DNA of 64,000 nucleotides from Pseudomonas ovata (GCF_003131185.1 NZ_QFFU01000026.1:1-64000), one strand, 5' to 3'; positions 1-8,758 are shown, counted from the stretch's first letter. The notes: generated from the sequence alone by a model not told the origin. A program made the numbers and translations.

Positions 1-149
1 TACAATCATGACCGGATAAAAGTAAAGCTTGGTGGATTGAGTCCTGTGGAGTTCAGGACTCGCTCTGTAGGCGTATGGCAATAGACTGTCCAACTTTTTG
101 GGGTCAGATCAGTCCGGTGTCAGGCCCGATATTCTGGGCGGCATCATGC
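1..149. other. Non-coding left edge with a small hairpin
   Basis: No convincing gene is visible here. GAGTCCTG at 39-46 pairs with CAGGACTC at 54-61 across a 7-base loop, without a clear T-run, so it may or may not be a terminator. The stretch lies downstream of the minus-strand patatin gene and could hold its 3' end signals. Confidence 0.35.
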
Positions 150-1337
150 CTACGGAGTAATGCGCAGAAAACGCTGGAGGTCTTCGCTTTGTGCCTTGGC
201 ATCGTGCCGGCCCAGTTCGATCAGTTCGCTGCAATAGCCGGCCTCGAACAACAGGTAGCTCAATACACTGGCACCGCTGGTCTTGGTTGCGCCAGGACCA
301 CGCAGAAAGGTGCGCAGCGCCGGTGGCAGTTCGTGACGGTGGCGGGCGGCGATTTCGTCCAGCGGGCGGCTGGGCGAAATGACCAGCACGTCCACCGGGG
401 CCATGCCCGGCTGGCAGCGCGCTTGCGGGTCGGGTAACAGGGCGCTGAGGGCGTTGAGACGCTCCAGCAGCTCGATATCGCTCTCCAGGCTGTCAATGAA
501 GGTGCTGTTGAGCAAATGGCCGCTGATCTGGGCCAGGCTGGGTTGCTGGCCGCTGGTGACCCGGTGCACCGGCACCTGGGCCTTCACGCCGCGTGGGTTG
601 CCGCTGACGCCGATCACCAGCACCCGGTTGGCGCCCAGGTGCAGGGCCGGGCTGATCGGGGCCGACTGGCGCACCGCGCCGTCGCCAAAGTACTCCTGCT
701 CGACCATGACCGGAGCGAACAACAGCGGGATCGCCGAACTGGCCAGCAGATGATCCACCGTCAATCGGGTCGGCAAACCGACGCGACGATGGCGCAGCCA
801 TGGATCAATGGTGCCCCGCCCCTGATAAAAGGTCACAGCCTGTCCGGACTCGTAGCCAAAGGCGGTCACGGCAACGGCGCGCAACTGCCGGGCTTCGATG
901 GCCTGTTCGATGCCGGAAAAATCCATGCGCTCGGTGAGCAGGTCGCGCAGCGGCGCACTGTTGAGCAGCGCCACTGGCACCTGGGAACCCAGCCCCAGCA
1001 GGCTCTTGCCCATGAAGCGTCCGGCCTGGCGAATCACGCCAGGCCAGTCGCTGCGCAGCACCTGATGACTGCGAAAGTTCTGCCAGAACAGGGTCAATTG
1101 GTGAATGGCCGCACGAAAGTGCAAGGCATCGCTGGCCAGTTTCACGGCGTTGATGGCCCCGGCCGAGGTGCCGACAATCACCGGGAACGGGTTGGGCGCG
1201 CCATAGGGCAATAATTCAGCAATACCGGCCAGCACGCCGACCTGATAAGCCGCACGGGCACCGCCGCCGGACAGAATCAGACCGGTGACCGGTTCGGCAT
1301 CGCTGCAAGGGTTTGTCACTACGGCGGGTTCGGACAT
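150..1337 (-). CDS. Patatin-like phospholipase family protein
   Basis: A 395-residue protein of the patatin family, predicted serine acyl hydrolases acting on phospholipids or related lipids. The glycine-rich oxyanion motif GGGARAAYQ lies near residues 24-32 and the nucleophile elbow GTSAG at 56-60, giving Ser58 as the likely nucleophile. A DGA motif near residue 218 would supply the dyad aspartate. No signal peptide is evident and the length suits a single-domain bacterial patatin. It sits 27 bp from the stop-side of the lipid A acyltransferase on the same strand, so co-transcription is possible. The substrate cannot be read from the sequence. Confidence 0.88.
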   Translation of the reverse strand: MSEPAVVTNPCSDAEPVTGLILSGGGARAAYQVGVLAGIAELLPYGAPNPFPVIVGTSAGAINAVKLASDALHFRAAIHQLTLFWQNFRSHQVLRSDWPGVIRQAGRFMGKSLLGLGSQVPVALLNSAPLRDLLTERMDFSGIEQAIEARQLRAVAVTAFGYESGQAVTFYQGRGTIDPWLRHRRVGLPTRLTVDHLLASSAIPLLFAPVMVEQEYFGDGAVRQSAPISPALHLGANRVLVIGVSGNPRGVKAQVPVHRVTSGQQPSLAQISGHLLNSTFIDSLESDIELLERLNALSALLPDPQARCQPGMAPVDVLVISPSRPLDEIAARHRHELPPALRTFLRGPGATKTSGASVLSYLLFEAGYCSELIELGRHDAKAQSEDLQRFLRITP

Positions 1338-1364
1338 CCACAGGAACCTCAGTGATCGCTATTT

Positions 1365-2297
1365 TTATTTTCGTTTTGCGTACAGCCTGGGTTCACCGGG
1401 TGGCCGGCTTTTGAAACGCCGATGCGCCCACAGGTATTGCGCAGGGCATTCGGTAATGGCCTTTTCTACCCATTGATTGATGCGCAAGCAATCTTCTTCA
1501 TCATTTTGCCCGGGAAAATCATCCAGCGGCGGGTGAATCACCAGCCGGTAACCGCTGCCATCGGCCAGGCGCTGCTGAGTGAATGGCATCACCCGGGCAC
1601 GGCCCAGCCTGGCAAACTTGCTGGTGGCCGTGACGGTGGCAGCCTGAATCCCGAACAGCGGCACGAACACACTCTGTTTGGCGCCATAGTCCTGGTCGGG
1701 CGCATACCAGATGGCCCGACCACTGCGCAGCAGCTTGAGCATGCCACGCACGTCCTCGCGCTCGACCGCCAGCGAGTCGAGGTTGTGCCGTTCACGACCA
1801 CGGCGCTGGACGAAATCGAACAGCGGGTTCTTGTGCTCACGGTACATGCCGTCGATGGTGTGTTGCTGGCCGAGCAGCGCCGCGCCAATTTCGAGCGTGG
1901 TGAAGTGCAGGGCCATGAGAATCACCCCCTCCCCTTGCCGATGGGCTTCGCGCAGATGCTCCAGGCCTTCGATCCGGGCCAGCTTTGCCAGGCGCCGGGG
2001 CGACCACCACCAGCTCATGGCCATTTCGAAAAAGGCGATGCCGGTGGAGGCGAAGTTGGCCTTGAGCAGTTTCTTGCGTTCAGCGTCGGACAGGTGCGGG
2101 AAACACAATTGCAGGTTACGTGCGGCAATGGCTTTTCGATCAGCGGCGAACCGGTACATTACCGCCCCCAGCAGACGACCAATGAACAGCAGCGCGCGAA
2201 ACGGCAACTGCACGATCAGCCACAGCAGCCCCAGCCCCAGCCAGAGCGCCCAGAAACGCGGGTGCAGGAAATACAGTCGAAAACGCGGGCGATCCAT
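1365..2297 (-). CDS. lpxL: Lipid A biosynthesis late acyltransferase (LpxL/HtrB family)
   Basis: A 310-residue inner-membrane acyltransferase that adds a secondary acyl chain, typically laurate, to lipid A. A single hydrophobic anchor lies near residues 14-42. The catalytic HX4(D/E) motif appears as HFTTLE near residue 130, and the C-terminal part carries the usual basic, tryptophan-containing LPS acyltransferase features (YLWAHRRFK). The gene is divergent from minC, the order seen for the htrB-type gene in other pseudomonads. Whether it acts at the 2 or 2' position cannot be decided here. Confidence 0.88.
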   Translation of the reverse strand: MDRPRFRLYFLHPRFWALWLGLGLLWLIVQLPFRALLFIGRLLGAVMYRFAADRKAIAARNLQLCFPHLSDAERKKLLKANFASTGIAFFEMAMSWWWSPRRLAKLARIEGLEHLREAHRQGEGVILMALHFTTLEIGAALLGQQHTIDGMYREHKNPLFDFVQRRGRERHNLDSLAVEREDVRGMLKLLRSGRAIWYAPDQDYGAKQSVFVPLFGIQAATVTATSKFARLGRARVMPFTQQRLADGSGYRLVIHPPLDDFPGQNDEEDCLRINQWVEKAITECPAQYLWAHRRFKSRPPGEPRLYAKRK

Positions 2298-2418
2298 TTA
2301 AGCTTCCGTCAGGACAGTGGCCGCGCATTCTACATCGGTTCGTCATGGCTTGCGGCTTGCGGAGGTTCTCGTTATAAGTCACGGCACTTTTAGTGACAAG
2401 CCGTTGTCTATGTCGACC

Positions 2419-3165
2419 ATGAGCCAGACCGAATCGCAATACACCGACCCCGTGTTCCAGCTCAAGGGCAGCATGCTGGCCATCACCGTGATGGAACTGG
2501 CGCGCGCTGACCTTGATGCGCTGGATCGCCAATTGGCGGCCAAGGTTGCCCAGGCGCCAAATTTCTTCAGCAATACACCGCTCATCCTGGCCCTGGACAA
2601 ACTTGCGCCGCATGAAGGGGCGGTGGACTTGCCGGCCCTGATCCGCCTGTGCCGCCAGCACGGCCTGCGCACCCTGGCAATCCGTGCCAGCCGCATCGAG
2701 GACATCGCGGCAGCCATTGCCATCGACCTGCCGGTACTGCCACCTTCCGGCGCCCGGGAACGGCCACTGGATCCGGCCGAGGCCGAGCCCCTGGCAATTA
2801 AGAAAATTCCGGAAAAACCACCCGAGCCGCTCATCAGGCCAACCCGTATCGTCACCTCGCCTGTACGCGGCGGCCAGCAGATTTATGCCCAGGGCAGTGA
2901 CCTGGTGATCGTCGCTCCGGTAAGCCCCGGTGCGGAACTTCTGGCCGATGGAAACATCCATGTCTATGGTCCATTGCGCGGCAGGGCACTGGCCGGTATC
3001 AAAGGCGATACCAAGGCACGGATCTTTTGCCAGCAGATGGGGGCCGAGCTGATTTCGATTGCAGGTCAATACAAGGTGTCCGAAGACCTGCGCCGTGATC
3101 CACTGTGGGGCACCGGAGTGCAGATCAGCCTGTCAGGCGATGTGTTGAACATCATTAGGCTTTAA
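2419..3165 (+). CDS. minC: Septum site-determining protein MinC
   Basis: MinC inhibits FtsZ ring assembly away from mid-cell and is brought to the membrane by MinD. The N-terminal FtsZ-inhibiting domain starts at DPVFQLKGSMLAITV, followed by a charged Pro/Glu linker. The C-terminal beta-helix MinD-binding domain holds the diagnostic ELLADGNIHVYGPLRGRALAG stretch and ends LSGDVLNIIRL. The frame is open back to 2317, but the residues before MSQTESQ look non-coding. I chose the ATG at 2419 because pseudomonad MinC starts MSQ; the ATG at 2410 is an alternative. It is first in the min operon, 216 bp ahead of minD. Confidence 0.95.
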   Translation: MSQTESQYTDPVFQLKGSMLAITVMELARADLDALDRQLAAKVAQAPNFFSNTPLILALDKLAPHEGAVDLPALIRLCRQHGLRTLAIRASRIEDIAAAIAIDLPVLPPSGARERPLDPAEAEPLAIKKIPEKPPEPLIRPTRIVTSPVRGGQQIYAQGSDLVIVAPVSPGAELLADGNIHVYGPLRGRALAGIKGDTKARIFCQQMGAELISIAGQYKVSEDLRRDPLWGTGVQISLSGDVLNIIRL

Positions 3166-3381
3166 CGGATACTGCCGCCATTTATCAAAGCATCTCTGAG
3201 TGGTCGCGAACAAGTAGCACAGGCTTTAGGAAATTCAGAGAACTTTATGCCTTAGAGGCGCCTTAGTGGGCTGCCTGACAAGCCTATAACTTCCTTAGAT
3301 TTCCAGATTGCTCTACTGACGCCGCTTCAAGAGACGCTCTTCAGGACTGAACAAGTCCGTTTGCTCTAGGGGTGAAACACC
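3166..3381 (+). promoter_or_regulatory. minC-minD spacer, possible internal promoter
   Basis: A 216 bp gap separates minC from minD, unusually long for a within-operon spacer, and leaves room for an internal promoter driving minDE. A small hairpin (GGACT/AGTCC) sits near 3343-3357. AGGGGTG at about 3368-3374 is the ribosome-binding site of minD, eight bases before its TTG start. No promoter boxes can be assigned with confidence. Confidence 0.35.
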
Positions 3382-4191
3382 TTGGCCAAGATTCTCGTAG
3401 TGACATCCGGCAAGGGTGGTGTGGGCAAGACCACCACCAGCGCTGCCATCGGTACCGGCCTCGCTCTGCGTGGCCACAAGACAGTGATCGTCGACTTCGA
3501 CGTCGGTCTGCGTAACCTCGACCTGATCATGGGCTGCGAACGCCGCGTGGTGTATGACTTCGTCAACGTCGTCAATGGCGAGGCCAATCTGCAACAGGCG
3601 CTGATCAAGGACAAGAAGATCGAACACCTGTTCGTACTGGCCGCCAGCCAGACCCGCGACAAGGAAGCGTTGACCAAGGATGGCGTGGAGCGGGTGCTCA
3701 ACGAGCTGCGCGAAACATTCGAATACATCGTCTGCGACTCGCCGGCCGGCATCGAGACCGGTGCGCACCTGGCCATGTACTTCGCTGACGAAGCCATCGT
3801 GGTCACCAACCCCGAGGTCTCCTCGGTGCGTGACTCCGACCGCATGCTGGGCCTGCTGGCCAGCAAATCGCGTCGCGCCGAGAACGGCGAAGACCCGATC
3901 AAGGAACACCTGCTGCTGACCCGCTACAATCCGGAGCGCGTCAGCAAGGGCGAAATGCTCGGTGTGGAAGACGTCAAGGACATCCTGGCAGTGACCCTGC
4001 TGGGCGTGATCCCCGAGTCCCAGGCCGTACTCAAGGCATCCAACCAGGGTATCCCGGTCATTCTCGACGAACAGAGCGACGCCGGCCAGGCGTACAGCGA
4101 TGCCGTCGACCGCCTGCTGGGCAAAGACCGGGAACATCGGTTCCTGGATGTGCAAAAGAAAGGATTCTTTGAACGTCTGTTCGGGGGTTGA
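3382..4191 (+). CDS. minD: Septum site-determining ATPase MinD
   Basis: MinD is a membrane-cycling ATPase that recruits MinC and is displaced by MinE, placing the division septum. The deviant Walker A motif GKGGVGKTTTSAAIG is at residues 10-24, the family regions DFDVGLRNLDLIMG and CDSPAGIE follow, and the C-terminal amphipathic membrane-targeting helix KKGFFERLFGG is intact. The start is TTG at 3382, supported by the upstream AGGGGTG and by exact agreement with the conserved MAKILVVTSGKGG N-terminus. Length is normal at 269 residues. minE follows three bases after the stop. Confidence 0.98.
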   Translation: MAKILVVTSGKGGVGKTTTSAAIGTGLALRGHKTVIVDFDVGLRNLDLIMGCERRVVYDFVNVVNGEANLQQALIKDKKIEHLFVLAASQTRDKEALTKDGVERVLNELRETFEYIVCDSPAGIETGAHLAMYFADEAIVVTNPEVSSVRDSDRMLGLLASKSRRAENGEDPIKEHLLLTRYNPERVSKGEMLGVEDVKDILAVTLLGVIPESQAVLKASNQGIPVILDEQSDAGQAYSDAVDRLLGKDREHRFLDVQKKGFFERLFGG

Positions 4192-4194
4192 CGC

Positions 4195-4455
4195 ATGAAT
4201 ATTTTCGACTTCTTTCGTGACCGCAAGAAAGCCAACAGCGCTTCGGTTGCGAAAGAGCGTCTGCAGATCATTGTGGCGCACGAGCGCGGTCAACGCGGTT
4301 TACAGACACCTGACTACCTGCCTGCCCTGCAGCAGGAGCTGGTGGAAGTGATCCGCAAATACGTCAATATCGAGTCCGATCAAGTCCAGGTCGCTCTGGA
4401 AAACCAGGGCAGCTTTTCGATTCTGGAACTCAACGTCACCCTGCCCGATCGCTGA
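4195..4455 (+). CDS. minE: Cell division topological specificity factor MinE
   Basis: MinE stimulates MinD ATP hydrolysis and confines MinCD to the poles. The 86-residue product has the N-terminal membrane/MinD-binding segment MNIFDFFRDRKKANSAS, the anti-MinCD helix with ERLQIIVAHER, and the C-terminal dimerisation domain ending ILELNVTLPDR. It is last in the min operon and is followed after nine bases by a strong intrinsic terminator. Confidence 0.98.
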   Translation: MNIFDFFRDRKKANSASVAKERLQIIVAHERGQRGLQTPDYLPALQQELVEVIRKYVNIESDQVQVALENQGSFSILELNVTLPDR

Positions 4456-4464
4456 TCCGGCAGT

Positions 4465-4526
4465 CGCCAGCGGCGCAACACACGGCTTTGCGATCACAGA
4501 GCCGTGTGTTGCGCCGCTGGCGTTTT
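4465..4526 (+). terminator. Strong rho-independent terminator of the min operon
   Basis: A perfect 23-bp inverted repeat (4465-4487 pairing with 4500-4522) with a 12-base loop is followed directly by TTTT. It starts nine bases after the minE stop codon. The stem is far longer than a typical terminator. The downstream rluA-type gene starts only 31 bases later and therefore needs its own promoter or read-through. Confidence 0.92.
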
Positions 4527-4556
4527 CTCAACCGTGAATCAAGGCCGCCTACCCGC

Positions 4557-5192
4557 ATGCCGCTGTCCAACATCCGCATTCTTCATCAGGACAGCGCCGT
4601 CCTGGTCATCGACAAACCCACGTTCCTGCTGTCTGTGCCGGGACGCGCCGACGACAACAAGGACTGTCTGATCACCCGCCTGCAGGAAAACGGCTATCCC
4701 GAGGCGCGTATCGTTCATCGCCTGGACTGGGAAACCTCCGGCATCATTCTGCTGGCCCGTGACGCCGACAGCCACCGCGAACTGTCACGTCAGTTTCATG
4801 ACCGGGAAACCGAGAAGGCCTACACCGCCCTGTGCTGGGGCCAGCCGGCACTGGACAGCGGCAGCATTGACCTGCCGTTGCGCTACGACCCGCCGACCAA
4901 GCCGCGCCATGTGGTCGACCATGAGGCGGGCAAGCACGCCCTGACCTTCTGGAAGGTCATCGAACGCCACGCCGATCATTGCCGTGTGGAACTGACCCCC
5001 ATCACCGGACGCTCACACCAGTTGCGTGTGCATATGCTGTCGATCGGTCATCCGCTTCTGGGCGACGGCCTGTATGCGCACCCCGAAGCGCTGGCCGCCT
5101 GCGCGCGGTTGTGCCTGCATGCCAGTATGCTGAGCTTCACCCACCCGCTCAGCGGCGAACGCCTGCGTTTCGAGTGTCCGGCGCCCTTCTGA
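4557..5192 (+). CDS. rluA: RluA-family RNA pseudouridine synthase
   Basis: A 211-residue pseudouridine synthase that isomerises uridine in structured RNA; RluA proper acts on 23S rRNA U746 and some tRNAs. The catalytic signature HRLDWETSG (Asp nucleophile) lies near residues 57-65, and the family motif GRSHQLRVHM is at about 151-160. The frame is open back to 4488 inside the min terminator, so I chose the ATG at 4557 with the native-looking start MPLSNIRILHQD. No S4 domain is present, which fits RluA rather than RluC/D. Position next to minE is the normal pseudomonad order. Confidence 0.88.
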   Translation: MPLSNIRILHQDSAVLVIDKPTFLLSVPGRADDNKDCLITRLQENGYPEARIVHRLDWETSGIILLARDADSHRELSRQFHDRETEKAYTALCWGQPALDSGSIDLPLRYDPPTKPRHVVDHEAGKHALTFWKVIERHADHCRVELTPITGRSHQLRVHMLSIGHPLLGDGLYAHPEALAACARLCLHASMLSFTHPLSGERLRFECPAPF

Positions 5193-5265
5193 ATCGCCGC
5201 AACGCATGACCCCCATCTTGCCAGCCAATGCGTTAAACTCGCGCCATTGCTGTCTGGAGTGACTT

Positions 5266-6555
5266 ATGCGTGAAGAGTTGAACAAGGGCCTGATCGACTT
5301 CCTCAAGGCCTCGCCTACCCCGTTCCATGCCACTGCCACATTGGTGCAACACCTGGAAGCCGGTGGCTTCCAGCGTCTGGATGAGCGTGATACCTGGAGT
5401 GTCGAGTCGGGCGGGCGTTATTACGTCACCCGCAACGATTCCTCCATCATTGCCTTTCGCATGGGTCGCCACTCGCCCTTGATCGGCGGCATCCGCATGG
5501 TCGGCGCCCATACCGACAGCCCCTGCCTGCGCGTCAAGCCACAGCCTGAACTGCAACGCCAGGGCTTCTGGCAACTGGGCGTGGAAGTCTATGGCGGCGC
5601 ATTACTCGCGCCCTGGTTCGACCGCGACCTGTCGCTGGCCGGGCGCGTGACCTTTCGCCGTGACGGCAAGGTCGAAAGCCAGCTGATCGACTTCAAGCTG
5701 CCCATTGCCGTGATTCCCAACCTGGCGATTCACCTCAATCGCACAGCCAACGAAGGCTGGCCGATCAACGCCCAGCTCGAACTGCCGCCGATCGTTGCGC
5801 AAGTGGCCGGCGACGAGCGTCCTGACTTCCGCGCCCTGCTCACCGAGCAACTGGCCCGTGAGCACGACCTGATCGCCGACGTGGTACTCGATTACGAGTT
5901 GAGCTTCTACGACACCCAGAGTGCTGCCGTGGTGGGCCTCAATGGTGACTTCATCGCCGGCGCCCGGCTCGACAACCTGCTGTCGTGCTATGCCGGCCTG
6001 CAAGCGCTGCTCAACACCAGCAGCGAAGAAACCTGCCTGCTGGTCTGCACCGACCACGAGGAGATCGGTTCATCCTCGGCCTGCGGCGCCGACGGCCCGA
6101 TGCTGGAGCAGACCCTGCAACGCCTGCTGCCCGAACATGAAACCTACGTGCGCAGCATCCAGCGCTCGCTGCTGATCTCGGCCGACAACGCCCACGGCGT
6201 ACACCCCAACTACGCCGACAAGCACGACAGCAATCATGGCCCCAAGCTCAATGCGGGTCCTGTGATCAAGGTCAACAGCAACCAGCGCTACGCCACCAAC
6301 AGCGAAACGGCCGGGTTTTTCCGCCACCTGTGCATGGCTGAAGAAGTGCCGGTGCAAAGCTTCGTGGTGCGCAGCGACATGGGCTGCGGATCGACCATCG
6401 GTCCGATCACCGCCAGCCACCTGGGCATCCGCACCGTGGACATCGGCCTGCCGACCTTCGCCATGCACTCGATTCGCGAACTGGCCGGCAGCCAGGACCT
6501 GGGACATCTGGTCAAGGTGCTGGGGGCGTTCTACGCCAGCGTCGAATTGCCCTGA
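5266..6555 (+). CDS. apeB: M18 family aminopeptidase
   Basis: A 429-residue cytosolic zinc metallo-aminopeptidase of family M18 (aspartyl aminopeptidase/ApeB type). The metal-binding landmarks are GAHTDSP (His, first ligand region), DHEEIGSSSACGADG (catalytic Glu and ligand), and DMGCGSTIGP with FAMHSIRE near the C-terminus. The full family length is present. The start ATG at 5266 is preceded by a good GGAGTG ribosome-binding site. It releases N-terminal residues from peptides, probably in general peptide turnover. It converges with the gntR gene 10 bp downstream. Confidence 0.93.
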   Translation: MREELNKGLIDFLKASPTPFHATATLVQHLEAGGFQRLDERDTWSVESGGRYYVTRNDSSIIAFRMGRHSPLIGGIRMVGAHTDSPCLRVKPQPELQRQGFWQLGVEVYGGALLAPWFDRDLSLAGRVTFRRDGKVESQLIDFKLPIAVIPNLAIHLNRTANEGWPINAQLELPPIVAQVAGDERPDFRALLTEQLAREHDLIADVVLDYELSFYDTQSAAVVGLNGDFIAGARLDNLLSCYAGLQALLNTSSEETCLLVCTDHEEIGSSSACGADGPMLEQTLQRLLPEHETYVRSIQRSLLISADNAHGVHPNYADKHDSNHGPKLNAGPVIKVNSNQRYATNSETAGFFRHLCMAEEVPVQSFVVRSDMGCGSTIGPITASHLGIRTVDIGLPTFAMHSIRELAGSQDLGHLVKVLGAFYASVELP

Positions 6556-6565
6556 TTGCAGGAAG

Positions 6566-7282
6566 TTACCCTCGCACCACGGCGCTGATATCAATCGCGT
6601 CGTGGCGCCAGTACTCCAGGTCACAATCGATCAGCCGCCCTTGGCGGTCGTGATTGACCCGGGCAATGCGCAGGCCCGGGGTGCCCGTTGACACTTTCAG
6701 CGCCACGGCCGCCTGTGCGTGCAGGGCTGTCGGCTGTATCTCGAAGCTCACTTGCCCGTAATGGACGTCATAACGCTGGCTGTAGAGCTCGGTCAGCGAC
6801 TGGCTGAGATCGCAATCGAGAATCCCCGCAAAATAGTCGGCCTTGAGGTAGTGCTCCACATACAGCACCAGCCGCTGGTCGATGCGTCGTGCCCGACAGA
6901 TCTGGATCACGCTGGACAATGCCGGCAGTTGCAGACGCTGGCAGATGGCAGCCGACGCCGGCTGCAGGCGCGCTGACAACAGCTCGGTGTGTGCCTGGCG
7001 GCCCTGGGCCTGGACCATGGCGTGGAAATGACTGCGGCTGTTGAGGTCATACGCCAGGCGCGGCGGTGAAATGAACCAGCCACGGCGCTCTTCGCGATAG
7101 ATCAAGCCTTGCGCTTCAAGCTGCACCAGCGCTTCACGCAAGGTAATGCGCGTGGTGGCGAACACTTCGCTGAGCCGGCGCTCGGCCGGCAGCTTGCTGC
7201 CCGGCAGCAACAGGCCACGCTCGATCTGCTCTTGCAGGGCGTTGCAGATAAGGGTGAAGGCTCGTGGTTCATCGTCGCGCAT
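6566..7282 (-). CDS. GntR family transcriptional regulator with UTRA domain
   Basis: A HutC-subfamily repressor. The N-terminal winged helix (LQEQIERGLLLPGSKLPAERRLSEVFATTRITLREALVQLE split over residues about 12-55) is followed by a UTRA effector domain with the usual ICRARRIDQRLVLYVEHYL segment and the closing DCDLEYWRHDAIDISA. ATGs at 7294 and 7282 both fit. I prefer 7282 because a weak GGGT lies in front of it and because a 12-bp operator-like palindrome ends only two bases before 7294. It is divergent from the ABC importer starting at 7625 and probably represses both itself and that operon. Confidence 0.88.
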   Translation of the reverse strand: MRDDEPRAFTLICNALQEQIERGLLLPGSKLPAERRLSEVFATTRITLREALVQLEAQGLIYREERRGWFISPPRLAYDLNSRSHFHAMVQAQGRQAHTELLSARLQPASAAICQRLQLPALSSVIQICRARRIDQRLVLYVEHYLKADYFAGILDCDLSQSLTELYSQRYDVHYGQVSFEIQPTALHAQAAVALKVSTGTPGLRIARVNHDRQGRLIDCDLEYWRHDAIDISAVVRG

Positions 7283-7295
7283 TGTGTTACCCATT

Positions 7296-7307
7296 TGGTC
7301 TAGACCA
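7296..7307. promoter_or_regulatory. GntR/UTRA operator-like palindrome O1
   Basis: TGGTCTAGACCA is a perfect 12-bp palindrome just ahead of the regulator start codon. It equals the known operator core of PhnF-type HutC-subfamily repressors. A near-identical site lies ahead of the divergent ABC operon, which supports autoregulation by this GntR protein. Confidence 0.75.
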
Positions 7308-7562
7308 GCGCCATAAACGGGCATGATCGACACATCCTGCAGCCATGATTCAAGGTGCCCAGCCTAGACATCCTCCATGACTGTGCTGTGACACACACGC
7401 TTTCACGCCCTGCCAAGACTAGCTCATGCCGGAGTGAATACCCTGCCCGGCAAGCCTTTTGCCTTGGTCTACGCTTGTATTCCAGCACAACCTGAACAAA
7501 CGCTTGTACATGCATCGACACGAAAATGTCATGCAAGGCGCTTAACTTGGCTCAGGTATTGC
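7308..7562. promoter_or_regulatory. Divergent promoter region between gntR and the ABC operon
   Basis: About 255 bp without a credible gene between the two operator palindromes. A half-site TGGTCTA lies at 7465-7471 and may be a third, weaker operator. No promoter boxes could be assigned firmly by eye. Confidence 0.45.
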
Positions 7563-7574
7563 TGATCTAGACCA
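7563..7574. promoter_or_regulatory. GntR/UTRA operator-like palindrome O2
   Basis: TGATCTAGACCA differs from the site at 7296-7307 by one base and lies 50 bp before the binding-protein gene. The matched pair on either side of the divergent region is the expected layout for one repressor controlling its own gene and the importer. Confidence 0.75.
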
Positions 7575-7624
7575 CATCTTGTGCAACCAACACTTTTTGC
7601 CGCAGCGTATTCAAGGAGCTTCGA

Positions 7625-8692
7625 ATGAAACACCTTTTGTTGGCATCACTGCTCGGTTCGGCCATTGCCATGAGCAACCTGGCTTTTGCGGCTGAAACCG
7701 ACCTCAAGACCCTGGAAGACGCTGCCCGTGCCGAAGGCGCGGTCAACAGTGTTGGCATGCCGGATGACTGGGCAAACTGGAAAGGCACCTGGTCCGATCT
7801 GACGGCCAAATATGGCCTCAAGCACATGGACACCGACATGTCGTCGGCGCAGGAAGTCGCCAAGTTCGACGCCGAAAAAGACAATGCCAGCGCCGACATC
7901 GGTGACGTGGGCGCCGCCTTCGGCCCCATCGCCACCGCCAAGGGCGTAACCCAGCCGTACAAGCCCAGCACCTGGGAGCAGGTTCCGGAGTGGGCCAAGG
8001 ACAAGGATGGCCATTGGGCGCTGGCCTACACCGGCACCATCGCCTTTATCGTCAACAAGAACCTGCTGCACGGTTCGGACATTCCAAAAAGCTGGGCCGA
8101 CCTGAAAACCGGTAAGTACAAGGTCTCCATCGGCGATGTCAGCACCGCCGCCCAGGCCTCCAATGGCGTGCTGGCAGCGGCCATGGCCTTCAAGGGCGAC
8201 GAAACCAATATCGAGCCCGGCCTGCAGTTGTTCACCGAAATTGCAAAGCAGAAACGCCTGTCGCTGGCCAACCCGACCATCCAGACCATCGAAAAAGGTG
8301 AAGTGGAAGTCGGCGTGGTCTGGGATTTCAACGGCTTGAGCTACAAGGCCAAGATGGCCAAGCCCGATGATTTCGTGGTGCTGATTCCTTCCGATGGCTC
8401 GGTGATCTCCGGCTACACCACCATCATCAACAAGTACGCCAAGCACCCCAACGCGGCCAAGCTGGCGCGTGAGTACATCTTCAGCGACGCCGGGCAGATC
8501 AACCTGGCCCGCGGCAACGCCCGGCCGATCCGCGCCGAGCATGTGACCTTGCCGGACGACGTGAAGGCCAGGCTGCTGCCCAACGAGCAATACAAGCACG
8601 TGACCCCGATCAAGAACGCCGATGCCTGGGAAAAAACCGCCAAGGCCCTGCCGCAGAAATGGAACGAGCAAGTCATCATCGAGATGAACTGA
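7625..8692 (+). CDS. ABC transporter periplasmic substrate-binding protein
   Basis: A 355-residue extracellular solute-binding protein of the iron/thiamine/polyamine-like (family 1, FbpA/PotD-related) group. A signal peptide MKHLLLASLLGSAIAMSNLAFA is followed by the mature domain starting AETDLKTLEDAARAEGAV. The pattern AYTGTIAFIVNKNLL, then KSWADLKTGKYK, is typical of this fold. GGAG lies before the ATG. It is first in an operon with two permeases and an ATPase under a GntR/UTRA regulator. The substrate is not known; operator type and layout resemble phosphonate uptake loci, but no phosphonate-degrading enzyme is present. Confidence 0.87.
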   Translation: MKHLLLASLLGSAIAMSNLAFAAETDLKTLEDAARAEGAVNSVGMPDDWANWKGTWSDLTAKYGLKHMDTDMSSAQEVAKFDAEKDNASADIGDVGAAFGPIATAKGVTQPYKPSTWEQVPEWAKDKDGHWALAYTGTIAFIVNKNLLHGSDIPKSWADLKTGKYKVSIGDVSTAAQASNGVLAAAMAFKGDETNIEPGLQLFTEIAKQKRLSLANPTIQTIEKGEVEVGVVWDFNGLSYKAKMAKPDDFVVLIPSDGSVISGYTTIINKYAKHPNAAKLAREYIFSDAGQINLARGNARPIRAEHVTLPDDVKARLLPNEQYKHVTPIKNADAWEKTAKALPQKWNEQVIIEMN

Positions 8693-8724
8693 TCCCGATG
8701 CGGTAAACGGGATTACCCGTTGAC

Positions 8725-8758
8725 ATGGGCACGCCTGGTCCTGGCCAGGCGCGCCCAT
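8725..8758 (+). promoter_or_regulatory. Intercistronic hairpin after the binding-protein gene
   Basis: Fourteen-base arms 8725-8738 and 8745-8758 pair with a single mismatch around a 6-base loop, and no T-run follows. Such stems often protect the 3' end of the highly expressed binding-protein message and lower expression of downstream permease genes. The stem includes the ATG at 8757, making that codon an unlikely start for the next gene. Confidence 0.65.

Noticed and set aside
1..149. Possible insertion-sequence end around TTTTTGGGGTCAGATC
   Set aside because: The motif recalls some transposon flanks, but no inverted partner or transposase is visible within the window.
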